This document shows, one piece after another, positions 7,857-16,515 of a stretch of 36,252 nt of DNA. The notes under the pieces are model-generated. The model searched no databases. It saw only the letters and a list, made by a program, of their open reading frames with translations, and was not told the DNA's origin. The stretch is from an uncultured Verrucomicrobiota bacterium (lineage in GTDB: Bacteria; Verrucomicrobiota; Verrucomicrobiia; Limisphaerales; UBA8199): NCBI GenBank assembly GCA_903873945.1, contig CAIQQM010000155.1, forward strand, positions 1 through 36,252, in the 5' to 3' direction. The translations under genes were made by a program, and so were the position numbers. The stretch's first letter is position 1. Each line of letters begins with the position of its first letter.

Positions 7857-7917
7857 GGCTGACATGGACGCAGTAGTTGACCGCGATAGAAGTTAGTTGC
7901 AGAAGTCCATGTCAGCC
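7857..7917. repeat. Perfect 13-bp inverted repeat with 35-bp centre
   Basis: ggctgacatggac (7857-7869) and gtccatgtcagcc (7905-7917) are exact reverse complements. They lie 43 bp outside the transposon, in the convergent spacer before the M50 stop. No T-run follows on either strand, so a classical terminator is unlikely. It could be a small MITE-like relic or an RNA hairpin protecting the 3' end of a message. Confidence 0.6.
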
Positions 7918-7942
7918 CTTTCCGTTGGCTCGGTTTCCGACC

Positions 7943-7958
7943 GGCATTTCCAAATGCC
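7943..7958. repeat. Tight hairpin, 7-bp stem with 2-base loop
   Basis: ggcattt-cc-aaatgcc is a perfect short palindrome flanked by ccgg-like bases, 38 bp beyond the M50 stop codon. With the 13-bp repeat next to it, it makes the spacer rich in secondary structure. The role is unknown; a 3'-end stabiliser or repeat remnant is possible. Confidence 0.45.
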
Positions 7959-7996
7959 CGGCTCGTAGGCCGGAAGCCCAAACTCAAAAAACAACT

Positions 7997-8923
7997 TTAC
8001 AGTCTGGACGAAGCTGTGACCGGCGGGGCGAGCAGCCATTCGTTGAGCGGATGGGCGCTGCCGCAGTCCGGGCACCTCGTTACTGGGAAACAGGCACCGC
8101 AGTAGGGGCAAACCGCTTGGGTTTCAAAAGTGTCGAAGGACTGGAGACAGCTTCCGCACTTCCAGAAGCGCCCGATCACCGGCGCTTGCCGGCACCCTGG
8201 GCAGGCAAATCCGCTGCGCCGGGGCAGCTTCGCGACCTGCGCCAGCAGTCGGGCTTGCATCAATCCACGCCAGCAGTTCAGCAGGATAAATACGGAAATA
8301 ACTCCAAACCACACTTGCATCGTTAGGATCGCAACCGCGGCCAACCCGGCGACCCCCACAAAACCAATAACGGTCGTTACCATCAGGCTCCGGGCTCGTC
8401 CGAGTGAAAACCAAAGCAGGGATTGGAGGATCTGCCCGCCGTCCAGCGGATAGATCGGCAGCAGATTAAAGAACAGCAGGACGTAGTTGATGATGCAGAC
8501 TGTTTGGAAAAAGGCAGCGGCATTGGGCATCGTTTGTGCCAGGCCCGAAGCGCGGCTGGCCAGCGCGAGGGCTGTGAGGATGGGAGCCAGCGCTACATTC
8601 ACGAGCGGGCCGGCCGCAATGCTCCAAAGCATCGCGCCTGGCCGCTGCGGCGGGGCTACGTACGCCACTCCGCCCAGTGGCCAAAGGATGATTTGGTTCG
8701 CCTGTCCCCCGACCTGCCGACAGGCCAGCGCATGGCCGAACTCGTGCATCAGCACGATTACAAACAGCGCCAGATACTCAAGCACGGGCCAGATTAGGGA
8801 AGAATACCTGCCCGCCCGCACGCTGACGCCATATACCGCGACCAAAAACCAGGACCAATGCAGGAACAGGTCAATCCCGGCGAAATGGAACAGGCGGATG
8901 GATCCTTGTTTTGTTGGCAGCAT
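7997..8923 (-). CDS. M50 (site-2 protease-like) membrane metalloprotease with C-terminal zinc ribbon
   Basis: Intramembrane zinc protease of 308 residues. The zinc-binding helix has HEFGH at residues 60-64 within a membrane segment (LFVIVLMHEFGHALACR), and the third ligand is D161 in NLLPIYPLDGGQIL. About six hydrophobic helices fill residues 15-220. After residue 235 comes a soluble tail with four CxxC-type pairs (C241/C244, C256/C259, C272/C275, C284/C287), enough for two zinc ribbons of rubredoxin-like type; such tails occur in some M50 proteins and may sense or bind partners. The ATG lies 12 bases after the stop of the DUF3352-like gene, so the two are probably co-transcribed. Site-2 proteases cut membrane-embedded regulators; the target is not evident here. 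Confidence 0.92.
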   Translation of the reverse strand: MLPTKQGSIRLFHFAGIDLFLHWSWFLVAVYGVSVRAGRYSSLIWPVLEYLALFVIVLMHEFGHALACRQVGGQANQIILWPLGGVAYVAPPQRPGAMLWSIAAGPLVNVALAPILTALALASRASGLAQTMPNAAAFFQTVCIINYVLLFFNLLPIYPLDGGQILQSLLWFSLGRARSLMVTTVIGFVGVAGLAAVAILTMQVWFGVISVFILLNCWRGLMQARLLAQVAKLPRRSGFACPGCRQAPVIGRFWKCGSCLQSFDTFETQAVCPYCGACFPVTRCPDCGSAHPLNEWLLAPPVTASSRL

Positions 8924-8935
8924 GGTTCAGGAGTT

Positions 8936-10939
8936 TCAACGTTTTGGAACTGCTGCGTCGGGATGTTTCAATTGCGGCGGCACCGGGGCAAAGACTTTCC
9001 AGGTCAGTCCATCCACATTGGCGCCGGCGCTGGAGACTGTGAAATAAAAATACCTTGCCACCTTGTCGAATGAAGGCAACAAAGAGATATCCAGCCACGT
9101 CTTGAACGGTTCCTCCGGGTCGGAGAGCCCCAGTGCGCCGGGCAGCGCGCTGGCGTTCGCCGGGTTCGTGGCCGAGGTGGGGTCCTTTCTCAGGGTATCG
9201 AACATCGCGCGCATGGTTTCCACCTGGTTTTCGTAGCTGAACATACCGCTTCCCGGACCGATGACTTTTTGGGCAGCCTCTGCGAAACCGGGTGTCTCGC
9301 GCAGCGCTTTCCCTTGGCTGTCGCTGCTCCGTAGATATTCCTCCAGCAAGGCGGTGTCGGTGGAGAGGGCCAGGTAGCCGCTGCTCGCGGCATAGCTCAG
9401 CGTCCGTGGCGCGGCTGGCTTTGAAGTTCCGGCCAGCGGTGGCGGCAGCGGGGGCAGGGGAATCGAATAAATCTTTCGGCCAAGAAATTCTCTTTCGGCT
9501 GGTGTGCCGGCTTGCTGGCTGAGGAACACAAAAACACTCTTCAGCGCGGCGGCGAGCTGGTCCGGCCCCGGGGAGCCGATCAACAGCAGGGACGGTGGTG
9601 AATTGAGTTCTGCCGGCGAATTGCCGCGTGCGGCTTTTCCGTAAGTGATAATGTCATCGCCCAGATTGCCAATAAGGTTCTTCCGGACATCAAAACCTGG
9701 ATCCTGCTGCCGGGCCGCGGCATTGGCTGTATCGAGGATTAGATTCAAACCGCTGAGCATTTTGGGGGAAACTTCCCCTGCTATTTTTTCGAGCAGGTCC
9801 CAGGTTTTCTGGCCGTCAATGCGCCAGCGTTGGAATTTTACCGCGTCCGCCGGGACAAACGGCGGCGGACTGGATTCCTTTGCTTCGCCGGCGATGATCT
9901 TAAAAATACCCTGGCGATTCGCTTCCGGCACCCCGAGAAAAAGCTGAAAGAATGAGCCTTCGCCTGAATCCTGAAAGCTCAACGCGAGCGTCCTTAACCC
10001 TGCCAGCCCGGTGGCGCCGATGATTTTCTCCGGCTTGACGACCTCGAAGGGATTCGGCGCCTGCGGATTCTCTTTCGTTTCATCCGATTTCGCGCTGAGG
10101 ATATCGACAAACACTTTGGCGTTGACCCAGCCGTAGAGTGGTGAGTCGCGGAACAGGGCCTGGTGATTTGCCTGGTAGGCGGCCAGGTCGGCCAGGACAG
10201 GCGACGCGCTACCCGTAAGCCGGGCGACCACTCTTTCCACTGCCTTCGTCGAGTTGCCCAGGAGGAGCAGGGAATCGACCTGTCCGAGAACCAACTCGTT
10301 TTTTGCCGGGGTCTTCGGAGCCGGTTCTTTATCCCCCAGTTCCTGAACCTCAAGTTGCTTCGGGAAGAATTTTCTCAGGGTTTTCGGAACATCATTGCTC
10401 GACATCAGTAGGATTGTGAATTCGATGTCGCGGATCTTTTCCATCCGCATTGTCCTGCCATTATCGGCCCATTGTTTGCGGAGATTGGCGAGATTGGTTT
10501 TGAGCTGGCTGCTCTTGCTTTTGGCATCGAGCATGAGCAGGAAGGCTGGCGCCTGGTCGTTGTCGCCGCGCCAGCCATTTTGCGTGACGGCAAAGGTCAG
10601 CTGGCCCTGGGGAAGGCTTGAATAGCTGTCGAAGCTCACATTCAACTCGCGCTCAAGCGGTTTGACGAATTCTTCCTCCCACTTTGAAACCAGCTTGTCC
10701 CGGAACGGCTTCATGATCGGGTCGTTCCAGAGAAGGCCCTGCGGCGATCTCTGGAAAATCTCGCGCACTTTGGAAAAATCCGGTGCTGTCAGCACCAACA
10801 GTGTGTCGTCCGGCAGCAATTTCTCCGGCGCGGGAATAGGCGTGCCGGCAATCAACACCAATGGAAAGAGCGCGGCTAGAAGCGTGAAGGGCGTCTTTTG
10901 CCGCGGATTTTGCAGCCGACCGCAGGTTGTGCTCATCAT
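8936..10939 (-). CDS. Secreted DUF3352-like protein of unknown function
   Basis: Large secreted protein of about 667 residues. An N-terminal signal peptide (basic QNPRQK, then TPFTLLAALFPLVLIAG) is followed by a domain opening with LLPDDTLLVLTAPDFSKVREIF, the pattern of DUF3352-type exported proteins that begin with 'P.d.l..v....d..k.'. Several repeats of beta-rich modules follow (QLTFAVTQ, LLLIGSPGPDQLAAAL, GYLALSTDTALLEEYL), and there is a Pro-rich linker near PLPPLPPPLAG. No catalytic motif is visible. The frame is open to a Met at 10981; the Met pair at 10939/10936 is preferred because it places the signal peptide near the N-terminus, and the choice is uncertain. It sits between the trypsin-like protease and the M50 protease genes, in the same direction, so it may be part of an envelope-stress or processing operon (inference). 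Confidence 0.8.
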   Translation of the reverse strand: MMSTTCGRLQNPRQKTPFTLLAALFPLVLIAGTPIPAPEKLLPDDTLLVLTAPDFSKVREIFQRSPQGLLWNDPIMKPFRDKLVSKWEEEFVKPLERELNVSFDSYSSLPQGQLTFAVTQNGWRGDNDQAPAFLLMLDAKSKSSQLKTNLANLRKQWADNGRTMRMEKIRDIEFTILLMSSNDVPKTLRKFFPKQLEVQELGDKEPAPKTPAKNELVLGQVDSLLLLGNSTKAVERVVARLTGSASPVLADLAAYQANHQALFRDSPLYGWVNAKVFVDILSAKSDETKENPQAPNPFEVVKPEKIIGATGLAGLRTLALSFQDSGEGSFFQLFLGVPEANRQGIFKIIAGEAKESSPPPFVPADAVKFQRWRIDGQKTWDLLEKIAGEVSPKMLSGLNLILDTANAAARQQDPGFDVRKNLIGNLGDDIITYGKAARGNSPAELNSPPSLLLIGSPGPDQLAAALKSVFVFLSQQAGTPAEREFLGRKIYSIPLPPLPPPLAGTSKPAAPRTLSYAASSGYLALSTDTALLEEYLRSSDSQGKALRETPGFAEAAQKVIGPGSGMFSYENQVETMRAMFDTLRKDPTSATNPANASALPGALGLSDPEEPFKTWLDISLLPSFDKVARYFYFTVSSAGANVDGLTWKVFAPVPPQLKHPDAAVPKR

Positions 10940-11014
10940 AAACCCGTTATTGTTGGCGTTTGGCGAAACACCGTGTCGCATCCAGTGCAGGGAAAACCGC
11001 CGACAAGCTTCGGC

Positions 11015-12004
11015 TCACTCTTCCACCATGCTCTTGCGTGTCCGGCTTGGCGGCTCAAGATAGCGATACGCGTTGCCTGGGTTGTCGTTCGAGTAAGCGA
11101 ACGCATCCCGATGGTCCAGGAAGAACTTGACCGATTCCACCGGGATGGCGAAGCCAAGGCCTTCGCCGAAAGTGATCTTCATGTTCGTGACTCCGACGAC
11201 TTCGCCCGCCAGGTTGAAGAGCGGACCACCGCTGTTTCCCGGGTTAATTTGGGCCGTGGTCTGCAAATAGAGCGTTCCCCCCAACTCACGCGTCTTGGTG
11301 CTCAGGATGCCTTCCGTCACTGTGCGTTCCAACCCAAGCGGGCTGCCGATGGCGAAAACCGCCTCTCCCACCGACAACGCGTCGGCATTCCCGAGCCCGA
11401 CATATTTGAACCTGGGGGCGTCCTTGTCGTCGATTTTCAGCAGCGCAAGGTCCGCGAACTTGTTGATGGCTGTGATCCGGACCTGTTTATAGCTCTTGCG
11501 TGTCAGCTCGCCATTGGTTTGCTGATAGACTTCCACCGTGATCTGCGTTTCGCCTTCGATCACGTGAAAATTCGTCAGCAGAAAACCGTCTGCGTTGATG
11601 ATGAATCCCGAACCCAGTCCGCTGGGGGTGCGCACCTGCACCACGGCCTCGCCAAGCTGCGCTACGAGATCGCGCACGTTGCGCATGGGCAACGGTTTCC
11701 CGGATACGGAATAGAAGGTCCCTGTCACTTCTCCCGCCGGTGCGGGCTCGCTGGTTGCCGCCGGTTTGACTTTGGGGGCATGTTTGGCCGCCGGTTCGGG
11801 GGGGTCCGCCGTTGAGATCTTTACGATCTGATTTCGCGGAACCGTTAGCACGCAAAACCCAAGATCCACAACCACTTGGTCGCGTTTTTCGGCAAGAATT
11901 TTTCCCGTAATGGCGGCGTTGTCTTTCAACTGGATCGTGTCAACGCCTGCCGCCTGCAGGCCGCATATCGCCATGACCAATGGAAAAAAACACCAGCTAA
12001 ACAT
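11015..12004 (-). CDS. Secreted trypsin-like serine protease (S1C, HtrA-like, no PDZ)
   Basis: Protein of 329 residues with a signal peptide (MFSWCFFPLVMAICGLQAAG). A small beta domain follows (about 22-63: TIQLKDNAAITGKIL, VVVDLGFCVLTVPRNQIVKI), then a Pro/Ala linker (66-92), then a trypsin-fold domain with an apparently complete triad: H147 in LLTNFHVIEG, D185 in KFADLALLKI, and S258 in INPGNSGGPLF. It ends shortly after the protease domain, so there is no PDZ domain and it is shorter than DegP/DegS. The frame runs on upstream to 12268, but that part is Arg/Ser-rich antisense of the TIGR03790 gene; the start at 12004 gives the signal peptide. The N-terminal module is a pattern I associate with verrucomicrobial secreted proteases. 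A role in periplasmic protein quality control is inferred. Confidence 0.9.
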   Translation of the reverse strand: MFSWCFFPLVMAICGLQAAGVDTIQLKDNAAITGKILAEKRDQVVVDLGFCVLTVPRNQIVKISTADPPEPAAKHAPKVKPAATSEPAPAGEVTGTFYSVSGKPLPMRNVRDLVAQLGEAVVQVRTPSGLGSGFIINADGFLLTNFHVIEGETQITVEVYQQTNGELTRKSYKQVRITAINKFADLALLKIDDKDAPRFKYVGLGNADALSVGEAVFAIGSPLGLERTVTEGILSTKTRELGGTLYLQTTAQINPGNSGGPLFNLAGEVVGVTNMKITFGEGLGFAIPVESVKFFLDHRDAFAYSNDNPGNAYRYLEPPSRTRKSMVEE

Positions 12005-12077
12005 GATCTGACAGTAATGAAGGGAGGGGGCTTTGACAAGCGGCCATGACGACGCCTTCCGGCAACGTGCGGCGCTA

Positions 12078-13745
12078 TTAAAGTTTCGGCGGCGGGGACA
12101 GTTCCCTAATTTCAGCCTCGTATTTTTCCGCGTCCGTCTGCTTGTTGAGCTTCTGCGCGAGGACGACCAGCTTCCTGTAGACGGACAGCTTATCCGGATA
12201 CGTCGGGAACTCCCGTAGCAGCGCTTGATACGCGTCGTAGGCCTCCTGCTGGCGGTCGAGCGCAGCAAGCTTTTCGCCGAGGGTCAGCAGCAGTCGGATG
12301 CTTTGCTGGGGAGATGGATCGAGCTTGAGCGCCTCTGTGTAAGTGTAAACTGAGGAGGAGGGTTTGCCCAGCGCGGCATAGAGGTCGGCCAGTTTCTCGG
12401 AAAGAATGGCGCTGTGTTTCGTATTCCCCAGTTGTTCCAGGAAGGCGGCGGCTCCCCCCATCGGCTGCTTGTTGTTCGCAATGTTCGCGTTCATCAAACG
12501 CAGGTAGAACCAATCGACGAGCCGGCTGTGGCGGTTTTCGAGCGTCAGATGCAGCTGGTCAAGGTCTTGTGCGCCGGGCTGGTAAAGCGGGTCGCCCACA
12601 ACGGTGGTTTGCCAGGATACCACCGGTTGCGCGGTCCAGGCGGCCTCGCCGAACGAGAAACCATAGAACAGGAAGCGTGAGGCGAATACCGCCACGTCGG
12701 GAGTGCCCGCAAGATAGGGCTCATCCACACAGCCCATGGTGATGGTCGCGCCTTTGGCAAGCAACGGGCCGACCCAATTGCGGGTCGGGCTGCGCAGTGC
12801 GGCGGCGCTGAAGGAATGCAGATGATAGGCAAACGCGCCCGGGACGAACTCCACCACGGGTTGTGCGAAGGGGCCGGAGACGGTTTCGTCGTACCAGCCC
12901 ATGTAAATCGCGATTTGGCTCATCGGAAAACCAGCCGGGAAGGTGCCGGGGTTTTCGTCCACAATCGTCTCGAATCCCAGATGCCGGCAGATTTCTGAGG
13001 CGTTGCGAATCCAGTCATCGCCCATTTTATACGCCGGGTCAGTTATGTTCCGCAGATCGAAGTAAGCGCGGCCCCAAAGCCCGTTGGCCTCGGCTTCCAT
13101 CGCCTTGTCCACCAGCGAACGCGCTATTTCTGGGCTGGGCCCATCAAGCCGCGATACCAGTAGCACGCCGTTCGTGGGCTGGAGCAAGGCTGAGTTCGTA
13201 GTGGTATAAACCGGGTTCCGCAGAGGTCCCGACAGCGGGAGGTTTTGTTCGAGCAGTGGCAACAGCACCAGTTCGCTGTCCACGGCGGCTTCATTGCGGC
13301 GCATTTCCGGCCGCAGATTTTCCATGCCTTCTTCCTGAAGATTCGGGTCTCTCTGGATGCGGAACGGGACGCCGTAACAGAGGACGGCATAACGAACCTT
13401 TGATTCCACAACCTTCCATTCCACATGAGCGGTTTTGTTGGTGGTTGCGGGAACAATTCTTGAGCCGACGTGCCACAGCTTGTTCCGCTCGAGTAATTGC
13501 GCCAGGGGCTTTTGCAATGCATCGCGAAACTCCGCGCGCGACATATCGTCGCTGGTTGACAGCGCGAACCCAAAGATCTGGTTGGTCGGAACCAGCCGCC
13601 GTTGGGCATAGTAATCAGCTACTGCCTTCGATTCCGGCATCCGGGTGTTATAGACGATCACCACTTCGTCGCCGCGGTTGGCCGCGTGCAGCGGAGCCGC
13701 GCCGGCGCAAGCCAGGAACATTAGGACGGACAGGATTCTTTTCAT
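12078..13745 (-). CDS. TIGR03790 family secreted protein with C-terminal TPR tail
   Basis: Secreted protein of 555 residues. The signal peptide (MKRILSVLMFLACAGAAPLHA) is followed by a TIGR03790-type domain starting GDEVVIVYNTRMPESKAVADYY (residues about 24-400). Typical segments are AVLCYGVPFRI, SRLDGPSPEIARSLVDKAM and GPLLAKGATITMGCVDEPY. This family of unknown function is widespread in Verrucomicrobia and Planctomycetes. The last 130 residues form three or four TPR-like helical repeats (SEKLADLYAALGKPSSSVYTYTEALKLDP, then LLTLGEKLAALDRQQEAYDAYQALL, and KLVVLAQKLNKQTDAEKYEAEI). The frame extends upstream to 13850 into the end of the MBL gene; the start at 13745 is chosen for the signal peptide. 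It is followed by the secreted protease gene, suggesting a shared envelope task. Confidence 0.88.
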   Translation of the reverse strand: MKRILSVLMFLACAGAAPLHAANRGDEVVIVYNTRMPESKAVADYYAQRRLVPTNQIFGFALSTSDDMSRAEFRDALQKPLAQLLERNKLWHVGSRIVPATTNKTAHVEWKVVESKVRYAVLCYGVPFRIQRDPNLQEEGMENLRPEMRRNEAAVDSELVLLPLLEQNLPLSGPLRNPVYTTTNSALLQPTNGVLLVSRLDGPSPEIARSLVDKAMEAEANGLWGRAYFDLRNITDPAYKMGDDWIRNASEICRHLGFETIVDENPGTFPAGFPMSQIAIYMGWYDETVSGPFAQPVVEFVPGAFAYHLHSFSAAALRSPTRNWVGPLLAKGATITMGCVDEPYLAGTPDVAVFASRFLFYGFSFGEAAWTAQPVVSWQTTVVGDPLYQPGAQDLDQLHLTLENRHSRLVDWFYLRLMNANIANNKQPMGGAAAFLEQLGNTKHSAILSEKLADLYAALGKPSSSVYTYTEALKLDPSPQQSIRLLLTLGEKLAALDRQQEAYDAYQALLREFPTYPDKLSVYRKLVVLAQKLNKQTDAEKYEAEIRELSPPPKL

Positions 13746-13837
13746 TCTTGTCGTTAAGTGGACAGCTATGTTGAAAACAAGTTCAAATCGAGCGCGGGCG
13801 ATTGGAAGTTCGTTCTGCGCTTGGTCATCCATCCCGC

Positions 13838-14626
13838 TCATGAATCGCAATCCACTTTTAGTCCGTCATAAGCCAGGGCAACCCTGGGCGGAAGCTCCGC
13901 TTGCGACACGTCATGATCGTAATAGTGCGTGAGGTGCGTGAAGAAAGTCCGCGGGGCGGCGATGCGTCGCGCGGCTGCCAAAGCCTCATCCAGGCACATG
14001 TGCGTCGGGTGAGGTTTGGGCCGCAGCGCATCCAGCACAGCCACCTGTACCCCTTGCACCTTCTCAACCACGTCCGGCGGCACCTCTTTGCAATCGCTCA
14101 TGTAAGCCAGCCGCTTCCGGCCGTCTTGGATAAAAAGAAATCCGCAAGTCCCCATGTTGCCGTGCGGCAGAGCCAGCGGGACAATTTCCAGGTCTCCGAT
14201 CGTAAACGGCCCCCCAATGATATGGGGTTCGGGAATAAAGTAGCCTCTCGGCCATGGCCCGTCGTGGAAGGCATACTTAAACACCCGCCGCAGGTCGTTC
14301 ATCGTTTGCTCGTTCGCGTAAATGGGTAATGCCTTGCCTCCGCGCAAATCACAAAAGCGCCTGCAATCGTCCAGCCCCATGATGTGGTCCGCGTGCGAAT
14401 GCGTGAAAATGACGGCATCGAGCCAGCGTATATCCTCCCGCAACATCTGGATGCGGAACTCGGGTGGTGTGTCCACGACCAGTTTGACTTGCTCGGTCGA
14501 CACGTAAATGGCGGGTCTCGTCCGATGGTTCTTTGGATTGGCCAGAAACTCGGGCGGATATTCTTTGCCAATGATGGGAACTCCCTGCGAAGTGCCCGAG
14601 CCAAGAAATATGAACGAAAAAGCCAT
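13838..14626 (-). CDS. MBL-fold metallo-hydrolase, PhnP-like
   Basis: Metallo-beta-lactamase fold hydrolase of 262 residues. The N-terminus [16 protein letters not shown] is the strand-loop typical of PhnP/RNase Z-like enzymes, and the metal motif THSHADH spans residues 75-81 (H76, H78, D80, H81). Further ligand candidates are the His of [12 protein letters not shown], the Asp of [10 protein letters not shown] and the His of [11 protein letters not shown]. PhnP itself is a cyclic ribose-phosphate phosphodiesterase of the phosphonate pathway, but no phn genes are nearby, so the substrate is open; verrucomicrobial and Bacteroidetes genomes often carry such a stand-alone relative. It is divergent from recN, with 120 bp between the two starts, and is the first gene of the minus-strand run that ends with the M50 protease. 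Confidence 0.9.
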   Translation of the reverse strand: MAFSFIFLGSGTSQGVPIIGKEYPPEFLANPKNHRTRPAIYVSTEQVKLVVDTPPEFRIQMLREDIRWLDAVIFTHSHADHIMGLDDCRRFCDLRGGKALPIYANEQTMNDLRRVFKYAFHDGPWPRGYFIPEPHIIGGPFTIGDLEIVPLALPHGNMGTCGFLFIQDGRKRLAYMSDCKEVPPDVVEKVQGVQVAVLDALRPKPHPTHMCLDEALAAARRIAAPRTFFTHLTHYYDHDVSQAELPPRVALAYDGLKVDCDS

Positions 14627-14746
14627 GTTCTGCCTAGTCTAACGAAGCCCCCCGGCTACAGCAAGCGATGCAACCAAAGCCCCGCCTCAAACTTTTCCTT
14701 TGCCCAACCGTCTCATTCCCGTCAGATTCAGCCTCGGAAAAGTGAC

Positions 14747-16417
14747 ATGCTGACAACTCTGCGCATCAAGAACCTTGCCCTGGTCGCGGACCTCACGCTC
14801 GAACTGCAGCCGGGTTACAATGTCATTACCGGGGAGACCGGCGCGGGCAAATCCATCCTTATCGGTGCCCTGAACCTCGTTCTGGGCGAACGCGCCGACC
14901 GCGCGCTCATCCGCGGCGGCAGTGACAGTTGCTCGGTGGAAGCCGTGTTCGACATCAGCCGGCTCAACGCTCCGCTGAGATCGTTCCTGGAAGAGAACGG
15001 CCTCGAGCCTTGTGAAGAGCAACAGCTCGTGCTCAAGCGCGCGTTCACCAGCGCCGGCGCGAACCGGCAGTTCATTAACGGCTCGCCTGCCACCCTGAAC
15101 ACCCTCGCCACCATCGGCGTGTGGTTGGTGGACATCCACGGCCCGCACGAGCATCAGTCGTTGCTACGGCCTGCCATGCAACTGGCCATCCTTGACGCCT
15201 TCGGCAAGCTGGACGGCGAACGCGAAACTTTCGCGGAACTCGTCCGCCGTCGCGCCTCGATCGAGGCCGACAAGGCCGCTCTTATCGTGGATGAAAAGAC
15301 CTACGTCCAGCAGCTCGACCTGCTTCGCTTTCAGGTGGAGGAAATTACTGCTGCGCGCTTGCAAGGCGATGAGGAAGAACAGGTGGACCAGAACTACCGG
15401 CGGGCCAGCAATGCTGCCAGGCTCCTCGAACTGAGCCGCTCCGCGCTGGATTCGCTGGGCGAAAACGACGGTTCCTTGCTCACCCAGGCCGGTATGATTG
15501 GTCGCACGCTCCAGGAATTGCAACGCGTCGATGGTTCCGCCGCTCCGCTCGTCACGCTGCACGGGCAGGCCGTGTCCGCCCTGCGTGAGCTGCAAGGGGA
15601 ACTCTCTCACTACGCCGACAAAGTGGACGTTGACCCCGCCCGGCTGCAAGCGCTTGAAGAAAGGCTGAACCTGCTCCACTCCCTCAAACGCAAATACGGC
15701 GCCACCTTGGCCGAAGTTATCGCGTTCGGCGGGGAAGCGGGCCGCAAACTTCGGAGCCTCGAACAGCGTGACGCCGAACTCCAGCGGCTCAACGCCGAAC
15801 TCGCCAAGTTCGAGGCCGATATCTTGCGCACCGGCCAGGCGCTTTCCGCCAAACGGCGCAAAGTCATTCCGCAACTTGGCAAAGCCGTCAGCAAAGAGTT
15901 GTCCGATCTCGGCTTTAAACAAAGCCGGTTCGACGTGACCATCACCACGGAGACAGGTCCGGTGGCGGGCGTGGAATGCCGGGGGCTGGACACCATCGAA
16001 TTCCAGTTCGCACCGAACCCCGGCGAGCCGGCGCGTCCGTTGCGGGCGATTGCTTCCTCGGGCGAACTGGCGCGGGTGATGTTGGCGCTGAAGACTGTGC
16101 TTGCCGCCGAAGACCGGATTCCCGTGCTCGTCTTCGATGAAGTGGATGCCAACGTGGGAGGCGAGACCGCCAACACCGTCGGCGAGAAGATGCAGCAGAT
16201 TGCGCGGAAACGCCAGGTCCTGTGCATCACCCATCTGCCGCAGGTCGCCGCGCCCGCTTCCGCCCATTACGTGGCCACCAAGCAACTCAAAGCCGGCCGT
16301 ACGATTTCGGAAATCACCCTGTTGGACAAAAAAGACCGCGTGACCGAACTGGCTCGGATGCTCGGAGGTCAGACCGACGCCGCCCGCAACCACGCCGAAG
16401 CCCTGCTCGGGTCATAG
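14747..16417 (+). CDS. recN: DNA repair protein RecN
   Basis: SMC-like ATPase of 556 residues that acts in double-strand break repair and DNA recombination. The start MLTTLRIKNLALVADLTLEL is the conserved RecN N-terminus, with Walker A GETGAGKS at 29-36. The middle (about 150-370) is a long coiled coil rich in Glu, Arg and Leu. The C-terminal half carries the ABC signature region (SSGELARVMLALKTVL), Walker B (VLVFDEVDANVGGETA, around 458-473) and the switch VLCITHLPQVAA. The frame is open upstream to 14384, through the promoter region shared with the divergent MBL gene, and that part is not RecN. A weak purine stretch (ggaaa) lies ahead of the ATG. Length and motifs are normal for the family. 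Confidence 0.97.
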   Translation: MLTTLRIKNLALVADLTLELQPGYNVITGETGAGKSILIGALNLVLGERADRALIRGGSDSCSVEAVFDISRLNAPLRSFLEENGLEPCEEQQLVLKRAFTSAGANRQFINGSPATLNTLATIGVWLVDIHGPHEHQSLLRPAMQLAILDAFGKLDGERETFAELVRRRASIEADKAALIVDEKTYVQQLDLLRFQVEEITAARLQGDEEEQVDQNYRRASNAARLLELSRSALDSLGENDGSLLTQAGMIGRTLQELQRVDGSAAPLVTLHGQAVSALRELQGELSHYADKVDVDPARLQALEERLNLLHSLKRKYGATLAEVIAFGGEAGRKLRSLEQRDAELQRLNAELAKFEADILRTGQALSAKRRKVIPQLGKAVSKELSDLGFKQSRFDVTITTETGPVAGVECRGLDTIEFQFAPNPGEPARPLRAIASSGELARVMLALKTVLAAEDRIPVLVFDEVDANVGGETANTVGEKMQQIARKRQVLCITHLPQVAAPASAHYVATKQLKAGRTISEITLLDKKDRVTELARMLGGQTDAARNHAEALLGS

Positions 16418-16443
16418 CCGGGCATCATGGTCGGCACGGCTCA

Positions 16444-16476
16444 AGCGCCGTTAGGCGCGACATCGTTGTAGAATCC
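16444..16476 (+). repeat. Dispersed palindromic repeat, copy 1
   Basis: agcgccgttaggcgcgacat plus cgttgtagaatcc; the core GCGCC-gtta-GGCGC forms a hairpin. A second copy with a few substitutions lies at 35465-35497, 19 kb away in another intergenic spacer. I recognise the motif as a repeat common in Verrucomicrobia, from memory rather than a search. Confidence 0.7.
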
Positions 16477-16496
16477 TACCCCAAAACGAGATTCCA

Positions 16497-16515
16497 GCCC
16501 CGTAGGGGTGACATA
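16497..16515 (+). repeat. Related palindromic unit (gccccgtaggggtgacat)
   Basis: GCCCC-gta-GGGGt followed by gacat has the same design as the unit 50 bp upstream (hairpin then gacat) with a different stem sequence. The pair may be one composite repeat with two hairpins. Confidence 0.5.

Noticed and set aside
12005-12268. N-terminal extension of the trypsin-like protease frame
   Set aside because: The Arg/Ser-rich sequence is antisense-frame noise over the end of the TIGR03790 gene. A signal peptide begins exactly at 12004.
15164-16393. Minus-strand ORF of 409 codons across recN
   Set aside because: Antisense shadow of recN with no start context and no recognisable motif.
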